Notes: generated by a model from the letters alone, not told the origin. A DNA stretch of 64,000 nt from Bettongia penicillata ogilbyi (GCA_023548195.1 JAJHZJ010000008.1:5046215-5110214), one strand, 5' to 3'; numbered from the stretch's first letter, positions 46,362-56,909 are shown. Translations and numbers: made by a program.

Positions 46362-46376
46362 ATAACCCTAACCCTA
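46362..46376 (+). repeat. Short telomere-like repeat
   Basis: ATAACCCTAACCCTAAT holds two and a half CCCTAA units, about 180 bases left of the CpG island. Confidence 0.8.
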
Positions 46377-47114
46377 ATAAAGTATTAGGATTTTTTTTTT
46401 TTAAATCGAGAGCTTCACCACTGGTGCAGCCTCCAGCATATCCCGGTATGGGAGTGGGAAGGGGGCTTACTCGGAGACTACAGTCATGCCACCCTGCTAA
46501 TAGCAAAGGCTGAGACGGCTGGGTGGCCAAGGCCAGCAGCGCCCACCGCTTCAACCATGAGGCCGGCCGGCTTCTGACACGAGAGGAACCGGGATAAGTA
46601 TCTACGCAAACACCGAGCCGTGTGCCCCGAGAGCCTCTCACAGGATGCGTGCAGGAGCCGGCGTCAGGCTGTACCGCTCTGCCCCGCGCGGCACCGAGCG
46701 GCCCGGGCCCTGCAGGCTGGGGACAGACAGGGAGGGAGGAAGAGACAAGAGGAAACGAGGCAGGCATGCAGCCTGGCAGGCGGGCGGGCGGGCGGGCCGG
46801 CCTCAGCCTCATGCCCAGGAAGCCCCGGTCCGAGCCAGGGCTTCGGCTGGCCTCGCAGCCGCTGGAGAGCCGGGGGAGGTGGGGAAGGAGGGGTACGCTC
46901 CAGGCACATGCATGTCCTTCTCTGCTCCAGAGAGCGGCGGCTGGAGGGGAAGGGGAGGGAAGACTACCGAGGCTGCGGATGTGACCCCCTCCCCTCCCTG
47001 CACACTCCCCAGTCCTCCGCTCCTCTCCTGCAGCATGCCGCGAGCGAGCGCAGCCGCGGGATGGGGGTGGGGGACAGGCGGACGGACCCCTGCTCCCCCT
47101 TCTCATCCACTCAC

Positions 47115-47151
47115 CTCGTCGTCCCCAGGCCGAGCCCGCCCCGCCGGCAGT
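47115..47151 (-). other. ACSL1: ACSL1 candidate non-coding exon 1 with donor site
   Basis: On the minus strand GACGACGAG|GTGAGTGG is a strong splice donor inside the CpG island, with the intron starting at 47114. The start at 47151 is inferred from a TATA-like TTTAAATA at 47182-47175, 31 bases upstream, and an initiator-like TCACTGC. The resulting 37-base exon is GC-rich, has no ATG, and holds GC-box sequence. If transcription starts further upstream, as is common in CpG-island promoters, the exon would be longer and include the CAG/CTG tracts. Other ACSL1 leaders could exist, because rodent ACSL1 is known to use alternative first exons. Confidence 0.6.
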
Positions 47152-47174
47152 GAGCGCAGTTTGCGGCTGGACCC

Positions 47175-47182
47175 TATTTAAA
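47175..47182 (-). promoter_or_regulatory. TATA-like box of the ACSL1 promoter
   Basis: TTTAAATA on the minus strand, flanked by GC-rich sequence, sits 31 bases before the initiator-like TCACTGC at 47151. The complementary TATTTAAA on the plus strand is equally TATA-like, so the direction is supported mainly by the donor site downstream on the minus strand. Confidence 0.45.
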
Positions 47183-47198
47183 GCGCAGACAGCTAAAG

Positions 47199-47264
47199 CT
47201 GCTGCTGCTGCTGCCCACGTTGCTAGGCTGGCTGCGGCGGCTGCTGCTGCTACTGCTGCTGCTG
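47199..47264. repeat. Two CTG/CAG trinucleotide tracts in the promoter
   Basis: (CTG)5 at 47199-47213, and an interrupted run at 47241-47264 of three CTG, one CTA and four CTG. On the ACSL1 strand these are CAG runs, just upstream of the inferred start. They give poly-Ala or poly-Ser strings in translated frames, none of which is a gene. Confidence 0.9.
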
Positions 47265-48188
47265 TAGCTGGGGCGGCAGCTCCAGGGAGGGTGCTGCGTG
47301 GGGCGCGTGCCGCGCCCTCCCCCACCCCTCCCCTTCCCCGCCCCCCGACTCCCCACCCCCACTTCCCTCCCAGGCTCTGACGGCGCGCGCGCGCACTGCG
47401 GGGCCCTGGTGGGAGGAGGCCGGACTAGCAGCTGTCCCTGGGGTGGAGAAATCGGGAGCTGACCGTTCTCTAGCCTCCTCCTCCTGCTCCGCCCGGCCTG
47501 GCTCTAACTCCGGCCCACGGAGGAAAAAAAACCCACCACGCGCTCCAGTTGTGCCGCTGTGCCAACTTGACCTCCCCGCTCCAACCTAGCCACCCTTCTA
47601 CCCTAAAACGCCCGCCCCCCAAGTTATATTTCCTAATAATGCAGATGAAGGGAAAAGGCAAAGGGTGATGTGGAAGTGCTGGCAGTAGCAGTCCCCAAAT
47701 GAGCCCGTCACGTCCCCAAGAACGGCGCTGAGCAGGACCTTTTCTGTCTTTACTGTCACGCTCCCCTGGAGCCCCCCAACCACACGTGGGGCGCCCTCGG
47801 TGCGACTACGAGCGCCGTGCCCACTCCTTGGAACCAGGTGGTGGTGGCCAAAAGGATCTTTTCTCTCTTCAGATCTCTGGCACAAAAATTGTGTGACCTT
47901 CACCACATTGATTTCACCATAGCTCTCCACGTGGGCTTTCACCACAGCTCCTTGCCCTGACCAACTGGAGTTCTGCAAGGCCCTGAACGTGAAACAACCT
48001 TGGAAAAGAGCACTCTGAGACTATAGTTAGAGCAGAATGCAACCTTGATATTGCCCAAGGGCATAGACTTCATTCACCTGAGAAGTTATGGGCCAACGAT
48101 TTATTTTGGGATTTGGCATTAGTGGGATAGCTTTGGCAGACAATGCAATGCTTCCTAAGTGGAACTCAAAATGCAGCCCTTTTACCAA

Positions 48189-48201
48189 AGTTCAAAGGCC
48201 A
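48189..48201 (+). promoter_or_regulatory. Candidate DR1 nuclear-receptor element upstream of ACSL1
   Basis: AGTTCA-A-AGGCCA is a direct repeat of two nuclear-receptor half-sites with one-base spacing, each one base off AGGTCA, followed directly by a further AAGTCA. It lies about 1 kb upstream of the inferred ACSL1 start and outside the repeats I recognise. DR1 elements bind PPAR/RXR and HNF4, and ACSL1 is a known PPAR-responsive gene. Function here is inference only. Confidence 0.3.
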
Positions 48202-48219
48202 AAGTCACTATTAACATGG

Positions 48220-48745
48220 ATAAAATCCTTATTACTTTCAGGATCAAATACAAAATTTTAGCTTTTAAAGTACTTCACAAATGAGATAATTTTTGTAAAG
48301 CCCAGTAACGGGAATACAGTAGGTGCTTAATAAGCTCGTTTCCTTGCCTTCCCCTTCATATCCTGGCCTTTTCTACTGTCCCCATGTTCTAACGCTTGAC
48401 TCCCCTTCACATACTCTAAGATCGGCTACCATCATCTTGCTGTTTTTTCCATGACTCTCCTGCTTCTGCTCCATGCCTTTTCACTAACTGTCCCCTTATC
48501 TTTGCCTTCTGATTTCCCTGGCTGTCTTTAAGACAACTCAAATCCTACTTTCTGCAAGAATCTTTTCCTACCCTCTCCCATACATATAAATGTGTATCTA
48601 CACAAATATGTGTGTGTACATGTATATATGTATATATATATATATGATGTTTATAGTTATTTGCCTATTGTCTTCCCTATTATAACTCACTGAGGATAGA
48701 GATCCTGTTTTCCCGACCTCTTAGCACAATTCCCTGTACTTAAGT
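48220..48745 (+). mobile_element. L2, 3' region
   Basis: CAGGATCAAATACAAAATTT, CTGGCTGTCTTTAAGACAAC, ACTCACTGAGGATAGAGATC. A MIR-like piece sits near 48285-48340 and a TG/TA microsatellite at 48590-48650. Confidence 0.75.
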
Positions 48746-48784
48746 GTTTGAATGAACCAAAGAAGCTCCAGAAAGTTCCATGAG

Positions 48785-48880
48785 AGTTTTGTCTTTTTAT
48801 TCGCAGCACCATAGCACAGTGCCAAGTAGGCATGTAGGAAACCTTATCTAAATGCTTATTAATTGATTAATAGGTTGATT
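48785..48880 (+). mobile_element. L2 tail
   Basis: CGCAGCACCATAGCACAGTG, then AAATGCTTATTAATTGATTA. Confidence 0.6.
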
Positions 48881-49169
48881 GATTGCCCCTCTTGCTGAAT
48901 TTCATCAGGCAGCCTTTGTAGGAAGGAGAACATCTAGTTGCAGAGAGTTTCAGTAGTTCCAAGCCAGCTGGACAGTGGAATCTTCTTGCTACTCTGCATT
49001 ACTGGAACCTATAAATGCTTGCTGATGATTGATTACAATTGCTTTTGGAAGGCAACTCAATCACAGAAGATCCAGCAGTCCTTCTCTTTGTGCCAGGTTA
49101 CACTTGGGTTGCTTGCCTTCATAGTACAAGGCAAAAAAAAATCGTGTTTACCTCCTTGCCTTTCCCTTC

Positions 49170-49400
49170 AACATTGGCTTGGAGTCAGGAAGACTCATCT
49201 TCATGAGTTCAAATTCAGTCTCACACACTAACAATGTAACCGTGGAAGTCATTTCACCCTGTTCGCCTCAGTTACTTCATCTGTAAAATGAGCTAGAAAA
49301 GGAAATGACAAACGACTCCAGTATCTTTGCCAAGAACCCCAAAATGCATTCACAAAGAGTCAAATATGATGGAAATGACTCAACAACATTTTCCCCTGAC
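49170..49400 (+). mobile_element. MAR1-type marsupial SINE
   Basis: GGAGTCAGGAAGACTCATCT, CATCTGTAAAATGAGCTAGA, CAGTATCTTTGCCAAGAACC, AAAGAGTCAAATATGATGG. Confidence 0.88.
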
Positions 49401-49489
49401 TGATAGTCCTTTGTATTATTGTTATACAGCGCATGTAACCAAGCATTTTAATGAAGATGATGTAGCCATCTTAAAAACTCAACTTTGAC

Positions 49490-50285
49490 AGGAAAATGAT
49501 GTGTTGGAGAAGATGTGGGAGAGTTGGAACACTAATTCATTGTTGGGGAAGCTGTGAGCTGATCCAACCATTCTGTTGGAGTAATTTGAAACTATGCCCA
49601 AAGGGCTATAAAAATGTGCATACCCTTTGACCCAGTAATGCCTCTTCTAGGGCTGTATCCCAAAGAGATCGTAAAAATGGGAAAAGGACCCACATATGCA
49701 AAAATATTTATAGGAGCTCTGTGGTGGGCTAGAACTGGAAATTGAGGGAATGCTATCAAATGGGGAATTGTTGAACAAGTTGTGATATATGAATGTAATG
49801 AAATACTATTGTGCTACAAGAAATGACAAACAGGCAGACTTCAGAAATACCTGGATAGACATATAAGAACAGAGGCTGAGTGAAGTGAGCAGAGCCAGGA
49901 GAACATTATACACAGTAACAGTCCCAGTGTTTGAGGACTATTTTTGATTGACCAAGCCCTTCACAGCAATGTAAGGACCTTAAACTTTTCCAAAGGACTC
50001 ATGATGCAAAATACCATTCACATCCAGAGAAAGAACTATGGAGTCGGAACACAGAATGAAGCAGACTATTTTCTCTTTTGTTATGTTTGGTTTTGTTTAG
50101 TTTTACTCATGCTTTCTCTCATTCCTTTTAATTCTTCTATGCAATGTGACTCATGTGAAAATGTGTTTAATAGGTATATATGTGTAGAACCCATATAAGA
50201 TTTCATGCTGTCTTGGTGGAGAAAATTTAAAACTTCTGGAAGTGATTGTTGAAAATTGAAACAAATAAATAAATTTTTGGGGAAA
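49490..50285 (+). mobile_element. L1 3' end (ORF2 end and 3' UTR) with A-rich tail
   Basis: GATGTGTTGGAGAAGATGTG, CTTTGACCCAGTAATGCCTC, GTATCCCAAAGAGATCGTAA, AGAGCCAGGAGAACATTATA, CAGAGAAAGAACTATGGAGT, ending AAATAAATAAATTTTTGGGG plus A residues. 5'-truncated marsupial L1; its open frames are remnants. Confidence 0.88.
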
Positions 50286-50289
50286 AAAT

Positions 50290-51310
50290 CTCAATTTTGT
50301 TCCACTTAAACTAAGTGCCTTCTGACTTCCCTGTTTCAGTCAATGGCATTACTATTCATTTAGCCTCCCATGGGAGAAACCTTGGTGTTATCTTTGACTT
50401 CTCTCTCCTTTTGGTCTCCTAACTAATCAGTTATATGTTCATTTCAGCTTTGCAACATCTCTCTGGTCAATTCCCTTCTCTATTTCCATTGTCCCAAGGA
50501 CTTTGTTTAGGCCCGTATTACCAGGCTCTTGAACTAGTGTCATGGACTGTGAACAGGTTTTCCTCTATTTGAATCTATCCCTAACAGACTAACTTTTCTT
50601 ATTCTTATTGGTTAGTTCCAAACTGGAAGCAAAATAGATGCAGCTTTGCTTTTCATCTCTGACAGCAGCTGTGTGACCATAGGTAAGTAATCTCTTAACT
50701 TCTCTGACTCGGTTTCCTCATCTTTAAAATTAAAAATTTATGATAAAAATAATAAAATATTGCATCTTCCTTTCCAGATTGTTGTGAAGATTGAATTAAA
50801 TAAGATGTGTAAACTTTAAAACATCATACAAATGTCAGTTATACTAAACAGCTCACGCTATTTAAAAATCTTCAGTGGTTTTCTGTTCTCTACTGAATAA
50901 ATTTGAGAGTCAAGGCCTTCCACATTCTGCCACCAACCAATCCTTCAAGTCTTATGTCCTATTACTTCTTCCCATAGACCAATGTCCAAGCCTAACTGAA
51001 CTATTCTTCATCCCTCTAAATATTTCTTATGTTTTTCCACCTCTGTATCTTTGTTCATACTGTTTCTAATGCCTGTGATGTCTACTTTCCTCACCTCCCC
51101 TCCCCACCTCTGCACCTTGCCTGTTGAATTCCTAAATCCAATGCCATGTCCTCCATGAAGCCTTCCCTGGACTTCCTCTTGTTCCTTGGGACTTCATATG
51201 TGTATATGTCTTTCCCACTTATTAGACCGAAAGCTTCATGAGTCATGTCTTATTTAGACCTTGTATATCACTTAGCATCTTAAAACAGCGATCTGTACAC
51301 AATAACCATG
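50290..51310 (+). mobile_element. L2, long fragment interrupted by a MIR
   Basis: Sections near 50395-50540, 50860-51010 and 51120-51285 follow L2 ORF2 to 3' end (ATCTTCAGTGGTTTTCTGTT, GAGAGTCAAGGCCTTCCACA, CCATGAAGCCTTCCCTGGAC). A MIR-type SINE lies at about 50660-50850 (CTCGGTTTCCTCATCTTTAA). Confidence 0.7.
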
Positions 51311-51879
51311 TTGGATCTCTTACACACACAGGTGCGCGCACACACATCCATTAATCAATTTTATTCCACAAGCATAGTATGTTATAGCTCTTTCATGCAT
51401 ATATCACATTCCTATTTGCAACATCCATTTTGTTTAGGTTTTACCTTTCCAGCAGAAAGAGCATTAGATCTAAAGTCAGGATAACAGGGTCCAGTGAATA
51501 AAGGAATGAATGGTTTTAAGTTCTGAAAATCAAGAATATTTTTGGCACATTTGAGTTTGTTCCCAAGTCCCAGACCAGAAGCATATTAAAGATGTTGAAT
51601 ATTGCAAAGGAACTCACAATGAGACAAGGAGTCCACAGCAGGCATCTCTCTTTCAAATCTTCTTTTCCAGGACAACAGCAGTAGTCAACTCAGGTGCTGT
51701 AGTAAATAATATTTCAGATACAGACTGAATTTCTTAGCTATTTAACAGTTAATTTCTTTCTGCACTCCAACTAGCTTGCTTCCCTGTTTCCAAAAGTATT
51801 TTCACTTGGACATCTTCCACTGGATTGAACAGATATTTATGATGGATCTGCTAAATTCTGTTCAAGCTTGGGGGTTTGA

Positions 51880-52420
51880 AGACATCAGTAAGTCAAGGTC
51901 CGAGCCCTGAATACATTATTTACATAAGTAAATCTAATACAAGGTAGAATGCAACAAGTATCTTGAGACACTTTGTGTCTTGGGGAGTTACGCTATGTGA
52001 GTTAAGAGAAAAGAAAGATCACTTCTGGCTAGTATAATCAGGGAAGGGTTCATGGAAGAGTTTGCCTCTGAACTGGATAGAATGCCTGTATGTGGAGATG
52101 GAAATGATAAGAGTGATTCAGGTGGAATGAATGTCTTCAGCAAGGGGGAGAGGGGATGCTTCCCTTTTGTCTGTCTTTGGCAGGGTAGAATTGGAGTACA
52201 AGGGTAAAAAACAAAGGAGCAGTCACAGGAGTGGAAAATATGAAGATATATTTGCCGAACAGCAAGAAAAGCTTTTGATAGAATTGTGGTGTGTAAATTT
52301 ATATACCAGCTGGAGGAATAAGGACTTTATTTGGTCACTAATGAGTTACTAAAGGATTTGAGCCAGATGAGACAAAATAATTAAAACAATCTGGCAGCAA
52401 TAGGTAAGTTTTACACGAAA
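51880..52420 (-). mobile_element. L2 internal region, minus strand
   Basis: GGGTTCATGGAAGAGTTTGC, CAGCAAGGGGGAGAGGGGAT, GAGTTACTAAAGGATTTGAG, ACAATCTGGCAGCAA fit the reverse of L2. It abuts a plus-strand L2 on its right. Confidence 0.5.
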
Positions 52421-52424
52421 AGTT

Positions 52425-52950
52425 ATAATCCTAGAAAAACTTTTCTTTGATCCTAGCCCTTGTTACCTCATCCATCTTCCCGTACCCTTCACTGTAAAAT
52501 CTGAAAATGTTATCTGTATCTGATGCCTCATTGTCCTTATTACTCTGTTCTCTTTTTAACCCCTTGCTGTCTGATTTCAGTCCCCACTGCTTTACTGAAA
52601 CTACTCTCTCAAAAGACACTAATGACCTCCTAATTGACAATCCCTATAGTCTCTTTTCAGTCTCTGATCTTCCTTGACCTTTCCGGGTCATGAGGTACTA
52701 TTGACTCCCAATCCCCACTACTAAATTCATTCTTTTCCCTTGGCTTCCAAGACATCACACTTTTCTGGTTCTATGTCTATCTTTCTAATGATGACTTTTT
52801 CTTTACTGTCCTTACTTATCCCTTAAGAAGAATTATCTTTTATTCTCAGCCCTTTGCATTTTCTATGTAGTTTCCCTTGACATTTCATTTATTCCCATTC
52901 TTAGCACTTTGGACAGGGGCAACTGTGAGGATGAGTGAGAACTGTGAGCT
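52425..52950 (+). mobile_element. L2 ORF2 fragment
   Basis: AAAAGACACTAATGACCTCC, TAATTGACAATCCCTATAGT, CTCTTTTCAGTCTCTGATCT, TTCCTTGACCTTTCC: the reverse-transcriptase region of L2, decayed. Confidence 0.7.
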
Positions 52951-53254
52951 GAGAAAGAACTTAGAAAGTGTTAATGGTGAGTACCTACAAGCTGGGTTTC
53001 ATTAAGTTGTCATTGCAGGAGTAACTATGGTATGTAGTGGGAAATTTAACAAGAAGGAAGTATGGAATTCATCTAACAATAGTTCAGCACTCGCTACTGC
53101 TGTGGGATCTTCACATCCTCAGTGCTTAGCTAATGCCAAGCATATAGTGAAGATGGGTAATAAATGCATTTCGTGGTTTTGGGAAGCCAGCTCAACCAAA
53201 GTGAGTCTCCAGGGTTTGTGAAGACCATGACTGCATTCCCAAGATCACTAATAT

Positions 53255-53600
53255 TTCCATGATTTGGATGTATTAGTATGTATCTACCCAGGAAGGCAGC
53301 CAGGAAGCCACTCAATCTACTGGCCTTCCTGGCTTCCTTTAAGTCCCAATTAAAATCTAATTTTTTACTGGAAGACTTCCCCAACTCCTCTCAATTCTAG
53401 TGCCATCTTTCTCTTAATTATTTCCTATTTATCCAGCATACAGTTTGATTTGTATGTATTTGTTTTCATGTTGTCTCCCCCATTAGTTTGTAAGCTCCTT
53501 GAGGTCAGAGACTGTCTTTTTTTCCTCTTTTGTATTGCCATTGTTTAGCCTGGAACATAGTAGTCACTTAATAAGTGTTTATTGATTGGTTGATATACAT
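53255..53600 (+). mobile_element. L2 3' end, well preserved
   Basis: CTGGCTTCCTTTAAGTCCCA, ATTAAAATCTAATTTTTTAC, TTAATTATTTCCTATTTATC, CCCCCATTAGTTTGTAAGCT, ATAAGTGTTTATTGATTGGT. One of the clearest L2 copies here. Confidence 0.88.
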
Positions 53601-53640
53601 ACATACATATATGTATATATATACACACACATATGTGTAT
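53600..53640. repeat. TA/CA-rich microsatellite
   Basis: ACATACATACATATATGTAT then ATATACACACACATATGTG. Confidence 0.9.
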
Positions 53641-54489
53641 CAGTACCATAGAAAGTTATCTAAATGGAAGCCCTGTCATAGTAAACTTATTCCATTTTCT
53701 CTTAAAACATGAACCAGCAAACAACAAAGGTAGTGTGAAATAGTAGATAGAGAATTTGCTTAAAGTGCAGAGAGCTCAAAACTAACATCAGTCTTGACGG
53801 GTTCAAAGTTCAGAATTTCCTTAAGGCTGGTGATAGGAGGAAACTAGATTTTTAGATAAGATCTAGGCATTACAATCACCTTGTTTATTATGCCTTTTGG
53901 ATGGGTCAAAGTACCTGTAGCCTTAAAGAATTTCATTAACAAAGAGCTAACAAAGAATTGGCAGATCCCTTTTACCAATACATCATAGCCATCAGACATA
54001 GACAGGGCTCTGTTCTTCACCTGGTACAAAGAAAGACTCACCCAAAGTTTCCGTCAATCTAATCTGTTTTAGTCCATATGGTAAACTGGAGAAGTATGTT
54101 CTCCACAGGAGCCTTCTTTGGAAGTCCACTTGGGGCCAAAAGGCTTATGAATGAACCCAATATGTATCAGTCATACAGGACTGATTCCCTAATCTGTTGA
54201 TGTTGGTTTTGAGGACTTATGTGTTTCCACAAGAGTCCATGTGGTCAGTGAGCAACATAGCTATAGACTTTTATTAAGCACTAAAAGAAAGCCTGCTTTG
54301 AGGTTCTTGGGGACCAGAGAAAGTTAGGGGCAAGGTAAGAGGCAGAAAGCAAAACAAAGGGTCCCTACAGAAGCAAGTCTCCAAGACTTCTGGATCCACC
54401 AAAACAGAGGTATTTGAGGCTACCACACCTGGATTCTGTAAAGTTAAGAGAGTAAAACAGTTTTATCAAGACTCCTCTTTTTTGCCAGT

Positions 54490-55200
54490 TTCTGATGAAG
54501 AGAAACTCTTTTTCTCAACTAAGTCAACCTCTCTTGATCCCATTCCCTCCCATTTTCTCCAGTAGATTGCCTCTGATGTAATCCCATCTCTGTAATCTTC
54601 AATTTTCCCTATTTATTGGCTACTTCCTTGCCCCTCCAAGATCTCTCCATCTATAAAAACAAAAATATAAAAGCAAAACCTCACCAGATCCTACCAACCC
54701 CACTAGCTATAGAATTATCTCTCCTCCATTTTTCTTCTCACTCATATCTAATCCCTCTGTGATCTGATCTCATCACCCTAACAAAAGTGGGTTCCCAAAA
54801 TTACCTATAAAATCTTAATTGACAAATCTAATATTCTCTTCTCAATCATGTTTCTTGATCTCTACAAAGCATTTGACACTCTGACCACCCAATTTTAGAT
54901 ACTCTCTTTCCTCTGGGTTTTTATGGCCTTTTGTCTCTTCATTCTCTTCCTATCTGTCTGACCCTTTCTTCTCAATCTCTTATGCTAGATTACATCAAAT
55001 TTACTTTTATTGACTAACTGTGGGTATACACCAGGGCTCTCTCCTGGACCGTCTTCTCTTTTTTTCCTATGCTTTTACTTGGTGACCAATGGGTTCAAAT
55101 ATCATCTCTGTTCAGATCTCTATATCCAGCCTCAGACTGTTTCCTGAGTTCCAACATCATGGAATTATCTATTGGAAATTTCAAACAGGATATTCTGTAA
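54490..55200 (+). mobile_element. L2 ORF2 fragment (reverse transcriptase)
   Basis: CTACAAAGCATTTGACACTC, TCCTATCTGTCTGACCCTTT, ACTAACTGTGGGTATACACC, AGGGCTCTCTCCTGGACC match the L2 RT region; frameshifted and dead. Confidence 0.8.
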
Positions 55201-55214
55201 GCAACTCAATTCTA

Positions 55215-55470
55215 CATGTCCAGACTAAAACACTTGGAACCAGCAGAATCCTGGATTCAAATTCCACCTCTGACCTTGTTAACCACAACCAAGAGCAGGT
55301 CACTAAAGTACCATGGATATCTCAGTTTCCTCATTTATAAAATGGAAATAATAAAAGATAAATGGCGGTATCTATCTTGTAGGGTCATGGTGTGTCAAAT
55401 GAAACTATGAGTATTAAGTGCTTTCTTAAGCATTTAATTAAAATGCTACAAAAACATTAGCTATTGTTAT
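55215..55470 (+). repeat. MIR-type SINE, full length
   Basis: GGATTCAAATTCCACCTCTG, CAGTTTCCTCATTTATAAAA, then CTTGTAGGGTCATGGTGTG. Confidence 0.75.
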
Positions 55471-55560
55471 CATGTATTTCCTCTCCCTCTGGGCATCTTA
55501 CATATGATTATATTACCTTGTCTATTGTTTGAGGTTTGGTCTTTCACTTTTAAATGAGTC

Positions 55561-55582
55561 AATGATGATGATGATGATGATG
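55561..55582. repeat. (GAT)n microsatellite
   Basis: About seven GAT units at this site. Confidence 0.9.
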
Positions 55583-56199
55583 GCTTTCTTTAAAAAGAAA
55601 AGTCCAACTTGCATTTCTAAACTCTATCCCTTCAATCTTTCTAGAATTAGACAAGTTTGGGGGCTGGGGAGTTAAGACACCATGGAAAGAGCAACCACCA
55701 TCCTATAAGTGACTCCCAAGCTTCCTCTGACCTCAGATCTTGAGCTTCAGATCTATATCTCTAATTGACTATCACTAGTCATTTAGTCAATTTAGTAATT
55801 TAGTCCATTAATCATTTAGTCACCTTTGCCAGATTATTCTTTCATATGTGGATCAATGGAAGGAAATTGAGGGTGGAGGGATCTAACTTGGAGAAGAGAA
55901 CCTTTAGCAGGGATACATTCGGTATCTTTAAGTTTTTCAAGAGCTGTCATGTAGAAGTAAGACTCAACTCCTATTTTTCACCAGAAACTTCTCAACCCTA
56001 GAGAACAGAGTGGTCTGGATGCTGCAGATGATGATGAGGGAGTGCCTCCTTCACTGGGGATTTCACCTGAGGTTGGAGGGTCCCTTTTTGGCAAGGCTGT
56101 AGGAAGGATCCTTGATCAGTTACAGACTGAGCTGGATGACTTCTGAGATCCCTACCAATGCAGAGATGCTGGGATTTCCCACTAGACACCATGTTATTC

Positions 56200-56580
56200 A
56201 AATTCAACCTGTCTCAAATTAGTCTTCTTACTGAAAGACAATGAACTAAACCATTGACCCCACTCGACATTTCTGTCAGAGACACCACTCTTATGTAATT
56301 CTTCCCTATTAGAAACTTGGATGTTATCTTGGCCTCTTTCCTCTTAGTTACCTTCCATATCCAATCAGTTTACCTAATCCCATCTCTTTTCATTCTTCAT
56401 TACTTCTTTCATCAGTGATCGTCCTATTATAGATATTCATTACACCTCAGGCCTAGACTAATACAATAGGCTGCTGTCACACGGATCTTGGTTTTGTATA
56501 GAACCACTCTTCTGCTAAAAATTCTCCGTAGTTTCTTACTGCATACTCCTTTGCCTTATATTCAAGGTCTTCTACGGAAA
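56200..56580 (+). mobile_element. L2 internal fragment
   Basis: GAAACTTGGATGTTATCTTG, CCTTCCATATCCAATCAGTT, CTAATACAATAGGCTGCTGT, GCATACTCCTTTGCCTTATA. Confidence 0.65.
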
Positions 56581-56593
56581 GAGTTTTTAACTT

Positions 56594-56611
56594 GTGTGTG
56601 TGTGTGTGTGT

Positions 56612-56655
<44 letters not shown>
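56594..56655. repeat. (TG)n microsatellite
   Basis: About 29 TG units with one TA interruption. Overlapping frames give Cys/Val or His/Thr strings. Confidence 0.97.
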
Positions 56656-56656
<1 letters not shown>

Positions 56657-56667
56657 AGAGTACATAA

Positions 56668-56905
56668 TGGGCAGTTAGGTTGTGCAGTGAATAGGCTCAT
56701 CCTGGAATCAGGAAGGCTCATCCTTCTTGATTCAAATCTGAACACAGAAACTAGCTCTGTGACCTTGGGCAAGTCACTTAATCCTGTTTACTTCAGTTTC
56801 CTCATCTGTAAAATGAGCTGGAGAAGGGGATGGCAAACCACTTTAGTATCTTTGCCAAGAAAACCCCAAATGGGGTCATGAATAGTCACACAACAACAAC
56901 AGGAC
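56668..56905 (+). mobile_element. MAR1-type marsupial SINE, full length
   Basis: GGGCAGTTAGGTTGTGCAGT, GACCTTGGGCAAGTCACTTA, GGGGATGGCAAACCACTTTA, CAACAACAACA end. Confidence 0.9.
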
Positions 56906-56909
56906 TCCT

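Larger units (their letters stand above)
21023..47114 (-). other. ACSL1: ACSL1 intron 1
   Basis: This 26.1 kb first intron lies between the non-coding leader exon and the first coding exon. It is rich in L2 and SINE remnants. The longest stretches without a recognised repeat are 22600-24280, 24780-26050, 37300-37950, 42860-44120 and 44310-46360; these are where intronic enhancers or alternative first exons would most likely be found. No coding exon was seen. Confidence 0.75.
1..47151 (-). other. ACSL1: ACSL1 gene, 5' portion (exons 1-3 and introns 1-3, partial)
   Basis: ACSL1 activates long-chain fatty acids to acyl-CoA using ATP and CoA, on the ER and outer mitochondrial membrane, feeding triglyceride synthesis and beta-oxidation. 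The gene is read on the minus strand. Three exons are supported: non-coding exon 1 in a CpG island (47115 to about 47151), exon 2 (20796-21022) and exon 3 (5495-5609). Introns 1 and 2 are about 26.1 and 15.2 kb. Joining exons 2 and 3 gives 103 codons plus one base that match the recalled human N-terminus closely, without a frameshift or stop. The human protein is about 698 residues, so most of the coding sequence, including the AMP-binding domain, lies off the left edge. The splice phases agree with the protein (phase 0 after codon 65, phase 1 after codon 103). The locus looks intact and functional. Confidence 0.93.
46540..47620. promoter_or_regulatory. CpG island covering the ACSL1 promoter and exon 1
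   Basis: This is the only long GC-rich, CpG-dense block in the window, about 1.1 kb, with CpGs continuing more thinly to about 47830. It contains a (GGCG)n run near 46778-46796, several GC boxes, an alternating CG run near 47382-47395 and two CTG tracts. Many long open frames on both strands here (up to 332 codons, rich in Ala, Pro, Arg and Gly) are a by-product of high GC content and not coding. Its position at the 5' end of ACSL1 on the minus strand fits a housekeeping-type promoter. Confidence 0.9.

Noticed and set aside
46327..47325. A 332-codon minus-strand open frame and several 60-180 codon frames on both strands in the CpG island
   Set aside because: They are Ala/Pro/Arg/Gly-rich, overlap each other on both strands, span the promoter and the exon 1 donor, and match no protein I know. 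High GC content lowers stop-codon frequency.
53640..54490. Possible LTR or retroviral remnant
   Set aside because: No terminal repeats, primer-binding site, polypurine tract or Gag/Pol-like frame could be seen; left unassigned.
56477..56881. His/Thr and Cys/Val-rich open frames
   Set aside because: They translate a TG microsatellite and a MAR1-type SINE.
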